Shown here piece after piece: positions 1 through 9,705 of a stretch of 64,000 bases of DNA. The translations under genes and the position numbers were made by a program. The number at the start of each line of letters is the position of its first letter. Within the stretch, counting starts at the first letter, position 1. The notes below the pieces were generated by a model. That model ran no database searches. It was not told the origin of the DNA and saw only the letters and a program-made list of their open reading frames with translations. The stretch spans positions 13,577,995-13,641,994 of the forward strand of contig CM022672.1 of the NCBI GenBank assembly GCA_012295275.1, written 5' to 3'. The stretch is from Chrysomallon squamiferum (Eukaryota > Mollusca > Gastropoda > Neomphalida > Peltospiridae).

Positions 1-812
1 GTGTTCAAAGATTTCTAAAAGTAAGAACTGTTCATACAGTATATAATAGTTCTTTTTAATTTCGTATTAATTTAGCTTTCATGAACCGATTTTTAAAAAA
101 AATTATTGTATATACTTTTAATTTTTTGTAAGAATAAATATAATTTGTATTTGGAAAATGTTGAAGGTAGTTGTATGTAATTACAATAATATTAATAATA
201 ATAATAAAAACAACACAACAAATAATATTAGTAATAATAATAACAGTAACAATAACTATAATAATAATAATAACAAGAATAACAATAAATAAATAAATAA
301 ATAAATTACTGTTTTTCATTGCAGAAAGTTACACATTTGTGAAGACTTTTGAAGTTGGTAAGTTCAGAATTAAAATTAATCATCAGACTGTTATCTTTTC
401 CAGAATATTAAATATATAATTTGTATGTGTGTATGTGCCTGTGTTTAAATATACACATTAATTTAAAAGCAAGATTAAACAGAGACAGATAGTGAGAGAG
501 AAAAAGAGAGAGAGATGAGAAAACAACAACAACAAAAATGAGATAATGTGTGAGAGAGACAGATTTATAGAGGAAAGAGAGAAAACAAAGACTGAAAGAG
601 AGAGAATATGAGAGACAGATAGATAGAAAAAGATAGAGAGAGAGACAGAGACACAGAGGGAGAACAAGAAAGACTGAAAGAATGTGAGAGAAAGCAGACA
701 CAGAGGGCTGGTAATGGTGAGAAATGATTAACTGATTTTAAACAATGCACGTTTTTTAATACAAAGTCAATTTTAATCTGCTCAGTTCTTACTCTGGTTT
801 GTGATGTTGCAG
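1..812 (+). other. intron of the beta gene (5' part outside window)
   Basis: AT-rich, with TAA/TTA-type microsatellite at about 190-305 and a long purine (GA) tract at 478-712. No exon with LE-type cysteines is visible. The exon before 813 must end in one coding base and probably lies left of position 1. Confidence 0.6.
478..712. repeat. purine-rich GA/GAGA tract
   Basis: About 235 bp almost free of pyrimidines on the + strand, made of AGAGAG, GAGACAGA and GATAGA blocks. Open frames on the - strand across it (Ser/Leu/Cys-rich) are composition artefacts. Confidence 0.85.
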
Positions 813-935
813 GTAACTTTCCACACTGTGTTTACTGCGGTGAATGTTTTGACAACTGGGCTGGGCAGATTGAAAACATTTACAAAGATCTTGTACAGCT
901 GGATGCAAAAGCTAAAACAATATGGACTCATTACG
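813..935 (+). CDS. laminin beta exon: LE/coiled-coil junction
   Basis: Acceptor TTGCAG at 807-812 and donor GTAAGA at 936. The exon starts with 2 bases of a split codon, has 40 codons and ends with 1 base. It encodes NFPHCVYCGECFDNW and then the first heptads of the coil (QIENIYKDL...). The Cys spacing and the Phe/Trp identify the beta family. Confidence 0.92.
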
Positions 936-1835
936 GTAAGAACGAAATGATTTTGTCCTGTACAGATATTGTTTTTACTGGGTTTAAGGTAACGGGGAAA
1001 ACTGTTGTTTGATTTTTTTGTATTCATGGGTATTATTTTTTTGTTGCTGTTGTTGCATTTTTTTTTTTTTTTTTTTTTTTTTTTTGTTTTATTTTGGTTT
1101 TATTTTTGCTATTGTTGTTTATTTATTTATCATTAATTTTATTCATTAATATTGTTAGAAACAGGAATAAAATAAAGTATTATTATTATACACATTATTT
1201 ACTTAATTGTTTTATTATTTTTATTATTATTATTATTATTATTATTGAATTCATTACAAACATTCATACAAGTATTATCAAATTCCTATAAAAGAATTTT
1301 ATCAATTTATTTGTGCAAAATTTCAGAAAACAGCGATGCTATAGCAGTGAAAAGTGATTTGCAACAGATAAAAACAAACATTGCCAATGCTGAGGCAGCC
1401 ATTGGTAAAACAGAGAACATCTCAATGACACTGAATCTGCTTCACCTTGACCTTCAGAAGGTCAGAATTATATTTTCTAATTAAATCAGTTTTATTACTG
1501 TAATTACTTGTTTACATCCTAATTAGATTCTTTATTTGTTAGATGCACTTATTCACATTATATTATTTTAGTTATTTTTAAAATATATATATTTAACAAA
1601 TATATTAATTATATAATTTTGGTGTAATGTTAATCAGAAGACTTTTTTTTAAAAATATTTAAGATTTTACTAATTTTATATTTATTATTTATTATAATAA
1701 TGGTAAATCATTAATGTAATATATGTTATTCCAATTTCTTATATCAATCACATTATTATTAAATTTGTTGTTAATTACCACTAAAATCTTTTACATAACA
1801 ACACCAAAACCTTTACTTTTATAAATCATTAAACA

Positions 1836-1876
<41 letters not shown>

Positions 1877-4800
1877 CTAATAAAAATAACAACTAATAAT
1901 TTTTTTTTAATTTAAATTTAAAATGTTTTTCTAAAATAAAATTGATAAAATTGTTTTTCGGGTTATATTTTTGATTTTGTCTATTATTAAATAATAATAA
2001 TAACATCCAGTAACACATTTTAATATCAATAATTATAATGGTGAACAAAAATAGAAAAAGCAAACATCACTCTACCATTTACATTTAAATTATTTTGTAA
2101 TTATTTGTGTATAACACAAAACCTGCAAATTTTCTGAGTATTTTACACTGATTGTATATAAATTTATTTTGAGTCTTTTATGTAACTAAGATTTTGCCGT
2201 TGTTGAATTTTATCTATTTATCTATTTTTCTTCTTTTTTTTGTCACAGGTTCTTGCTAAGGCTAATGCTTTAGACAAAGAACTTGATCTCCTACAGAAGA
2301 ACAAGATGCAGACGCAAAATGGTTTGAGCAACAGCTCCTCCTTTGTAGGAGTGTTCACTACCAATTCAGGAGTCATTCTGTCACAAACTCAGCTCGTGAA
2401 TAAAGTTAATGCTCTCAAAAACGCCATCGAAGTGTCTTACAAATCGGGCAACAGCTCCTGGACAAAAATCAAAAGTTTATCATTTCTGGTCGGGTCGGCA
2501 GACGAGAGCACGAAGCTGTTGAAAAACCGAGTCAACACTGCCATGTTGGTGTTGTCGATGGCCATGACGACGTTCAACTCGGCGAAGACGATTTACGAGC
2601 AGACGTATTTGAACGGGTTCAAAAACAACGAGGACGCTATAAACATGGGAATGAATGCAGCAGCCAAAGCTACGGAGGAGCTGAACAGAATCAAAACTGT
2701 CCTGGCGAAGATAACGCAGCAGAACAGACAGGCTAATGTAACAATGGCGTCAGTGATGCTGTTGTCGGGTCAGAAGAAGACGCAGGTGGAAGAGGCGTTG
2801 AAACAGAGCATGTATGTGAAGGGAAATGCAACTGTAGCTGCGCGCGCAGCTCAAGAAGCAGAGGCAGCACTGACAGTTTTTAAGGTCAAAATTTTAAACT
2901 TAATTATTATTTTAAAATGTTTGTTTTTTTTAAAAATAAAATTGATAAAAATGTTTTTAAGGTTAAAATTTTAATTTAATTTATATTTTAAATGATTTTG
3001 GTAAAATAAAATTGATAAACCTTTTATTTAAATTTATATTTTAAATGATTTTTTAGAATAAAAGAGATAAAATTGTTTTTAAGGTTAAAATTTTAATTTA
3101 ATTTATATTTTAAATGATTTTGTAGAATAAAATTGATGAAACTGTTTTGCAAGGTTAAAATTTTAATTTGCAAAACAAAATTAATAAAACTGTTTTTAAG
3201 GTTAGATCTTGTATTTTCTGTAAAACTAAAAGGATAAACTCTCCAACTTTAAATATATCTGTCTATAATGTAAAACTGACAGACAGATTTAGCAAATTAG
3301 TTAATGATTTAAGATGAAACAAATTAAGGAAGAGTAACTGAGGTAAGGTATAACAGAAGCATGTTAATCTCTGGCTTTTGAAATTACTTATTTCAAACTG
3401 CTGTTAATATACGAATTGGAATTAAGTCATCTTACAAGGAGTAAAACAAGATTTAAGACAAATCTCTTTATATATATTACCATTCACTTTGATCAGTTGC
3501 TATTATTATATTAATCCTTTATTATTATTATTATTATCATTATTATTATTAGTAGTAGTAGTGGTAGTGGTAGTAGTAGTAGTAGTTTTTAATTTTGAAT
3601 TTAAGGGATGACAGAAAAAATGCTACATTTTACAAAATGTCTATAGCTGAACTGAAGAAACATTTACTGTAAATTATTTATTCTTTTTAATCTTAATTTC
3701 TTATCTTATTTCTTTTCCAAAATGGTTGTTGATGGTGATATTTAAAATCCAATTACCGTTATTATTTCGATACATGTGTATATTTATTTTCAATACATTT
3801 ACAGACCGAAGCAGATAAAGCAAAAAACGATTTAACTTCTGCCTTCAAGAAAGTGATTGAATCTTCAGCGTCATTACAAGAGATTTCTAAACAGATGTCA
3901 AACATCTCCACTCTTGTCAACTCGGTTCTCAACACGCAGTTACGTCCCCTGACGGACATGCAGAAACTTGCAAATGAGATAAAAAACACTCAGGTGTCGA
4001 ACACTGGCGTCACGGCAACAAATGAGAAAGCTAAACAAGCCCTGGCAACAGCAAAGAATTCTCTCAATGACACCCAGAAGGCCATGTGAGTATCTGACAT
4101 TCCATTTAATTGTTTCCCATTCCAGAAATCCATCATTCTGACCACAGTTTTAACTATTTTTTAGAGGGTCAGGGGCAAAATTATGTTAATATTTTTAAAA
4201 TTTATAGGTAGATTGTATAGGTATGTGTTGTCTGTGTGTGGTGTGGTGTAGTGTGGTGTGGTGTGGTATGTGTGTGGTATGGTGTGGTATGTGTGTGGTA
4301 TGGTGTGGTGTGGTATGTGTGTGTGGTATGATGTGGTGTGGTGTGGTATGTGTGGTGTGGTGTGGTATGTGTGTGTATGGTGTGGTGTGGTGGGTGTGGT
4401 GTGGTGTGGTGTATGTGTGGTGTGCGTGTGTGTGTATGGTGTGGTGTGTGTGTGTGTGTGGTGTGTGGTGTGGTGTGTGTGTGTGGTGTGTGTGTATGAT
4501 GTGTGGTATGTGTGGTGTGTGTGGTGTAGTGTGGTGTGTGTGGTGTGGTGTGTGTGGTGTGGTGTGTATGGTGTGGTGTGGTGTGTGTGGTGTGTATGGT
4601 GTGTGTGGTGTGTAGTGTGGTGTGTATGGTGTGTGTGGTGCGTGTGGTGTGTGTGGTGTGTATGGTGTGGTGTGGTGTGTGTGGTGTGGTGTGTATGGTG
4701 TTTGTGGTGTAGTGTGGTCTAGTGTAGTGTGTATGGTGTGTGTGGTGCGTGTGGTGTGGTGTGGTGTGGTCTAGTGTAGTGTGTATGGTGTGTGGTGTGT

Positions 4801-7800
4801 ATGGTGTGTGTGGTGCGTGTGGTGTGGTGTGGTCTAGTGTAGTGTGTATGGTGTGGTGTGTGTGTGTGTGTGGTGTGGTGTGGTGTGGTGTGGTGTGTAT
4901 GGTGTGGTGTGGTGTGTGTGTGTGTATATATGGTGTGTGTGGTGTGGTGTGGTCTAGTGTAGTGTGTATGGTGTGTGTGGTGTTTGTGGTGTGTATGGTG
5001 TGTGTGGTGTGTATGGTGTGTGTGGTGTGGTGTGGTCTAGTGTGGTGTGTATGGTGTGGTGTGGTGTTTGTGGTGTGTATGGTGTGTGTGGTGTGTATGG
5101 TGCGTGTGGTGTGGTGTGGTCTAGTGTAGTGTGTATGGTGTGTGTGGTGTGGTGTGGTGTGGTGTAGTGTGTATGTGTGTGGTGTGGTGTGGTGTGGTGT
5201 GTGGTGTGGTGTGGTGTGTATGGTGTGTGTGTGTGTGTGGTGTGGTGTGTATGGTGTGGTGTGTATGGTGTGGTGTGGTGTAGTGTGTATGGTGTGTGTG
5301 GTGTGGTGTATATATGTGTGTATGTGTATGTGTGTGTGTGTGTGTGTGTGGTGTAGTGTGGTGTGTTATTGTGTGGTGTGTGTGTGGTGTGGTGTGGTGT
5401 GGTGTGTGTGGTGTGGTGTGGTGTGGTGTGTGTGTGGTGTGGTGTGTATGGTTTGTATGGTGTGGTGTGTATGGTGTGGTGTGGTGTGGTGTGGTGTGGT
5501 GTGGTGTAGTGTGTGTGGTGTGTATGGTGTGGTGTGGTGTGTGTGTGTGGTGTTGTGTGTATGGTGTGTGTGGTGTGTGGTGTGGTGTGGTATGGTGTGG
5601 TGTGTATGGTGTGTGTGTGTGTGGTGTGTGTGGTGTGGTGTGTGTGGGTGTGGTGTGTGTGGTGTGTGTGGTGTGGTGTGGTGTGTGGTGTGGTGTGGTG
5701 TGTGGTGTGTGTGGTGTGTGTGTGGTGTGTATGGTGTGGTGTGGTGTGGTGTGTATGGTGTGTGGTGTGGTGTGGTGTGGTGTGGTGGTGTGTGGTGTGT
5801 GGTGTGGTGTAGTGTGGTGTGTGTGTGTGTGTGTGTGGTGTGTGTGTGTGTGTGGTGTGGTGTGGTGTGGTGTAGTGTGTGGTGTGTGTGTGTGTGTGTG
5901 TGGTGTGGTGTGTGTGGTGTGTGTGGTGTGGTGTAGTGTGGTGTGTGTGGTGTGTGTGGTGTGGTGTAGTGTGGTGTGTATGGTGTGGTGTAGTGTGGTG
6001 TGTGTGGTGTTTGTGGTGTGGTCTGTGTGGTGTGTATGGTGTGGTGAGTCTGTGTGGTGTGTATGGTGTGTGTGGTGTGGTGTAGTGTGGTGTGTGTGGT
6101 GTGTGTGGTGTGGTCTGTGTGGTGTGTATGGTGTGGTGTGTGTGTGTGGTGTGGTGTGTATGGTGTGGTGAGTGTGTGTGGTGTGTTAAAAAGATTATTT
6201 TCTCTCACGATGCAGGGATGACTCACAAAAAGCTCTGGGACAAGTGCAGGGAATTCAGGACAATCTTGTTCAGGCTGAGAAACTCCGATCAGACGCAAAA
6301 CAACTGAAACAAGAAGCAGACTCCTTCAACAGTACAATAAACAGTGCAGTCACCAAGGTAACCAGTCTTTGACTCACAGAAGTCTTCTTGTAATAAGATA
6401 CATGCCAGAAAATACTTACGACATCACTTCAACTGTTATCATTTATAACTGCTCTAAATAAGAATTATGAGTTTATTATAATAGTTAATAATATACTTGT
6501 GTATGGATGTGGAGAGGCAGATGTAATAGTTACATCATCTTTCTATGGTTTAGAAATTTGGGTAATATCCCATTCTAACCAGTGGCTCATATACAGTTAC
6601 ACAGATATTGGAATGACAGATAATCTTTGGGTATAAGGGAATGGTGCAGCGTGATTTGTTCCTCATAAAATCATTTTTTACGAAATATGTTACTGTGTGT
6701 GTGTCTGTATGTGTGTATGTGTGTGTGTATATGTCTGTATGATGTTACATGCACATGTGTTTGTATATACTGACACATATAATATTATTATTTTTATTAC
6801 TATTACAGTTATTATCATCATCACAACCATCGTCGTCATCATCATCATCATCAGTATTAATGTATGTTGAACAGTCATTAAAGATGATTTCATGCTGTTT
6901 AAAAATATCTTAATAATATTTTCTTATTTAATTTCAGTTACAGACTAAAGTTACTAATGCTAACAATTTATCCATATCAACATCAACTGGGATTGCCTCA
7001 GTTATATCTACTGTTAGCCAAGTGAAGCAGTGTTTTACTGACAAAGATGCAGCAGCTACAGCAGCAGTCAACGATGCTGATGCAGTGCTAAAAGATGCAC
7101 AGTCTACAACGCAGGTAGTTTTTTTAAAAACAAGTGTAGATTGAGATTGAGAATTTCAGATAAAGAAGGTGCTCCATCATTGTGGTGGAAAAAACCCTTA
7201 AGAAGAAATTGTTTTGTTTGTAAATAAAAATTGTTACAAAAAATTGGTGAGTGCACACTATGATGGAAATAATTTATAAATTGAAGTAAGTCTCAGAAAT
7301 GATAGAAATAATAATATAAGTGAATAAGAAATTAACGGTCTAGCTTGCCTCCTGTTTGGAACTGGATATTCTGAATACTGATATCTTCACTGTTTAAATT
7401 ATCAGATGTACCAGGAATGTATAATATAGTAATATAATTATTTCCTATGAAAAACTCAAATTATTATTGAACCAAACGATTCAGTATCTTTTAAAGTTCA
7501 AGGCAGTTAATTTTCAGTTGTGTGTATTTTGCAGTTTATGTGTAATTCAACATATATACAGCTCTAACGATTTGGCCAAACATTTTCTTTTTTAAAATTT
7601 TAAACTCAAAATGTTGTTTTTTTATTTGTTTTTGTTACAGAGTCAAAGTCAGGCAGGAAGCTTGGTAACTCAGGTCAGTGAAGAGATCACTAAAAAGGAT
7701 TTCAGTACTTCACTGAAAAATATTGACAATGCAAACCTGCAGCTGGCTAGTGTCAGCAACCAGTTTAAAACAGTGGAAACAGTGGCAGATTTAGTAGGTC

Positions 7801-8672
7801 AGTACATACCAGCAAGTTTCTGTGATTGGTGGTTTATATTAAATCAGTTAAGTCATCAAAGAAAAGCTTTGTTGACTTTTGGTACAAATGTTATAGATTT
7901 GAAAACGGGTAATAGGAGTATCTGTTGTGAAAGAGACTGGGTGAGAATACAGGATTACGTTTATCTAAAATATACTGATATATGTGTGTGTAACCACAAA
8001 CATAAACACATATGTACATGGCTATACACATGGTGCACATTCATATACACACATAGAAACACACTCACAGACATACACACAAACTCACACCTAAACTAAT
8101 AATACTTTCCCACTCCTTACTTCTCTCTCTCTCTGTTGTTGTAACAGAACTGCTGCATGAGTACCAGCGACAGCGTGAAAAAAAACATATACACACACAC
8201 ACTGACCTACACACTGACTTACACACTCACAAAGACACACACAAACACCTAAACTAATAATATATTCTGCCTCCTTACTTCTCTCTCTCTCTCTCTTGCT
8301 GTTATAACAGAACTGCTGCATGAATACCAGCATCAACATGAAGAAAACATAAAGAAACACACAAACACACACATTTATACACACCCATACACACAAACTC
8401 ACACCTAAACTAATAATATTTACTGATTCCTTACTTCTCTCTCTCTCTCTGGTGTAACAGAACTGCTGCGTGAATACCAGCATCAACATGAAGAAAACAT
8501 AAAGAAACACACAAACACACACACACACACACTTATACACACACATACACACACACCTAACATAATAATATTTACCGATTCCTTACTTCTCTCTCTCTCT
8601 GTCTGTTGTTGCTGTAACAGAACTGCTGTGTGAATACCAGCATCAACATGAAGAAAACAAAGAAACACACAT

Positions 8673-8738
<66 letters not shown>

Positions 8739-9104
8739 ATACACACATGCACACAAACTCACACCTAAACTAATAATATTTACCGATTCCTTACTTATCT
8801 CTCTCTCTGTTGTTGCTGTAACAGAACTCCTGCATGAGTACCAGCGACAGAATAAAAAAAACACACACACACACTGACCTACACACAGACATACACACAA
8901 ACTCACACCTAAACATATAACATTTTCCCATTCCTTACTTCTCTCTCTCTCTCTGTTGTAACAGAACTGCTGCGAGAGTACCAGCGACAGCGTGAAGAAA
9001 TGATAAAACTGCAGAATGAGCTGCAAGTCCAAGAGTCCCAGCTCGACGTCTTACTGCAGTCACTGCAGCTCAGCTCTCAGACCTCAACCTGTGCCACCAA
9101 CTGA
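813..9104 (+). CDS. laminin beta-type chain, 3' part (8 exons: end of short arm, coiled coil, C-terminus)
   Basis: Join 813-935, 1327-1460, 2249-2884, 3805-4085, 6216-6357, 6938-7114, 7641-7797 and 8965-9104. All junctions are GT-AG and keep phase, giving about 594 codons. The product starts with NFPHC-VYC-GECFDNW, matching the FPxC-xx-C-xx-CF-xx-W motif where the last LE module of laminin beta chains meets the coiled coil. It then runs as Ala/Lys/Glu/Gln-rich coiled coil and ends STCATN, like the STCL end of vertebrate beta1. Length from motif to stop is close to human beta1 (about 610). The chain is secreted and pairs with gamma and alpha chains in basement-membrane laminin. The LN, LF and LE modules lie left of the window. 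No Cys-rich beta loop is found in the coil. Alternative: a diverged beta paralogue rather than the beta1/2 orthologue; a gamma chain is unlikely because of the F..W motif. Confidence 0.92.
1327..1460 (+). CDS. laminin beta exon: coiled coil
   Basis: Acceptor TTTCAG at 1321-1326 and donor GTCAGA at 1461. It completes the split Glu codon and adds 44 codons, ending in phase 0. The sequence (ENSDAIAVKSDLQQ ... LHLDLQK) is heptad-like and has no cysteine. Confidence 0.9.
1461..2248 (+). other. beta-gene intron, AT-rich
   Basis: 788 bp, strongly AT-rich, with an AAT microsatellite at 1836-1876. No exon is seen. I looked here for a possible cysteine-rich phase-0 exon and found none. Confidence 0.8.
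2249..2884 (+). CDS. laminin beta exon: large coiled-coil exon
   Basis: 636 bp, 212 codons, phase 0 at both ends; acceptor GTCACAG ending at 2248, donor GTCAAA at 2885. It encodes VLAKANALDKELDLLQ at the start and AARAAQEAEAALTVFK at the end, with several N-x-S/T sequons. GC content is well above the flanking introns. It has no cysteine, although it covers the region where vertebrate beta chains carry the disulfide-bonded beta loop. Confidence 0.93.
2885..3804 (+). other. beta-gene intron with degenerate short tandem repeat
   Basis: At 2885-3210 a phrase of about 60-70 bp (AAGGTTAAAATTTTAATTTA ... AAATGATTTTGTAGAATAAA) recurs about five times. It appears to begin with the donor-side end of the preceding exon (TTTTTAAGGTC at 2877-2887 against TTTTTAAGGTT in the copies). 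AAT and AGT microsatellites lie at 3520-3585. Confidence 0.65.
3805..4085 (+). CDS. laminin beta exon: coiled coil
   Basis: Acceptor TTTACAG ending at 3804, donor GTGAGT at 4086. 93 codons plus 2 bases. It encodes TEADKAKNDLTSAFKK ... SLNDTQKA with the Met codon split AT|G to the next exon. It is helical, heptad-like and lacks cysteine. Confidence 0.92.
4221..6187. repeat. about 2 kb TGTGG / TGTGTGG minisatellite in the beta-gene intron
   Basis: Nearly uninterrupted G/T sequence on the + strand built from TGTGG, TGTGTGG and TATGG units, with rare C variants (GGTCTAGTGTAG) recurring as a higher-order pattern at about 4714, 4769, 4830, 4951, 5034 and 5118. It fills almost the whole intron 4086-6215 and ends only 28 bp before the next exon. 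Long open frames on both strands here (Cys/Val/Trp or His/Thr/Pro only) are repeat artefacts. Confidence 0.97.
6216..6357 (+). CDS. laminin beta exon: coiled coil
   Basis: Acceptor GATGCAG ending at 6215, donor GTAACC at 6358. It supplies the last base of the split Met codon plus 47 codons (DDSQKALGQVQGIQDNL ... TINSAVTK). The coil frame continues directly from the exon on the other side of the 2 kb minisatellite, which is the main evidence for the junction. Confidence 0.92.
6480..6690. mobile_element. possible degraded SINE-like fragment
   Basis: The stretch with GGGTAATATCCCATTCTAAC and CCAGTGGCTCAT resembles the body of a widespread molluscan SINE type (CCCATTCCAACCAGTG...). Recognised from memory and diverged; no target-site duplication was identified. 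Confidence 0.35.
6938..7114 (+). CDS. laminin beta exon: coiled coil with one Cys
   Basis: Acceptor ATTTCAG ending at 6937, donor GTAGTT at 7115; 59 codons in phase 0. It encodes LQTKVTNANNLSIST ... DAVLKDAQSTTQ, with a single unpaired Cys in VKQCFTDKD. A second in-frame acceptor, TTACAG, ends 6 bp into the exon, so use of either would differ by Leu-Gln. Confidence 0.9.
7641..7797 (+). CDS. laminin beta exon: coiled coil
   Basis: Acceptor TTGTTACAG ending at 7640; donor GTCAGT at 7798 after ...VETVADLV plus one base. 52 codons. The trailing G joins AA of the next exon to make Glu. Reading through the donor gives a longer open frame to 8099, which is intron sequence. Confidence 0.9.
8085..8960 (+). 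repeat. tandem array of five extra 3' splice-site units before the beta terminal exon
   Basis: Each unit of about 140-205 bp contains a branch-point-like CACCTAAACTAATAAT or near variant, TTCCTTACTTCTCTCTCT, a GTAACAG-type acceptor, then a copy of the first 30-40 bp of the last exon (AACTGCTGCATGAGTACCAG or variant) and a CA-rich spacer. Acceptor AGs end at 8147, 8310, 8460, 8620 and 8824; the true exon acceptor is the sixth, ending at 8964. Frames stay open after each AG, but the pseudo-exons run into CA repeats and never reach the C-terminal Cys codon. Confidence 0.95.
8965..9104 (+). CDS. laminin beta terminal exon and stop
   Basis: Acceptor TGTAACAG ending at 8964. It completes Glu (G|AA), then LLREYQRQREEMIKLQ ... 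QLSSQTSTCATN and TGA at 9102-9104. The Cys (TGT 9090-9092) matches the penultimate-region Cys of beta chains that bonds to gamma near its C-terminus. Chosen over the five upstream copies because only this one continues as heptad coil to a Cys and a stop. Confidence 0.93.
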
Positions 9105-9169
9105 GTTAGAACGGGAAACAACATAACACTCTCAGTGCAGAGAAGCCGATATCATCTTTGATATGTAAA

Positions 9170-9705
9170 ACAGATCAATTCATAAATGAAGTTCCTTGAT
9201 TCATTGACATGAAGTGGGTTGATAAGTTGAAGTGAGGTAGACTGACTTATTCACATCAAGTTTTTTTTTGTTGTATTATTTATTACTACGAAGTTGATTG
9301 ATTCATTAATGTGAAGTCAGTTGATTTGCTAATGTGAATTTAACTGATTCGTTGAAATGAAGTAGATTTTTTAATGTAAAGACGATTGATTCATTGACGT
9401 AAGATAGATTGATTCACTGACATGAGGTAAATTGATTTATTCACATAAAATTGTTTGATTGATTATTGTGAAGTTAATTGATTCACTGATATGAAGCAGA
9501 TTGATTCATTAATGTGAGGTCGATTGATTCACTGATAAAAAAGTTAACCGATTCATTGGTTTGAAGTAGACTGATTTTTTTTTAATGTAAAGTTGATTGA
9601 TTCATTAAAGTAGGTTGTTCCTATGATGTGAAGTAGATTGATTCACTGACGTGAAGTTGATCGATTCACTGAAGTGAAGTAGGTTGATTCAGTGCTATTA
9701 AGGGT
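9170..9705. repeat. degenerate minisatellite, unit about 22-30 bp
   Basis: About 20 diverged copies of a phrase near TTGATTCATTGATGTGAAG followed by TAGA, just after the beta stop codon. Copies differ by substitutions and small indels. Confidence 0.85.

Noticed and set aside
325-357. Possible 33-bp beta exon with GCAG acceptor and GTAAGT donor (SYTFVKTFEV)
   Set aside because: Phase would fit the exon at 813, but the residues do not match the end of an LE module, which should carry Cys and Gly-Tyr before FPxC. Likely chance.
4223-6298. Open frames of 100-310 codons on both strands over the TGTGG array
   Set aside because: They use only the few residues the repeat can encode, overlap in several frames and lack splice or start context; only 6216-6298 on the + strand is true exon, in another frame.
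7611-8099. Continuous open frame running from the beta exon into the intron
   Set aside because: Coil homology stops at the GTCAGT donor (7798); the rest is intron sequence and CA repeat.
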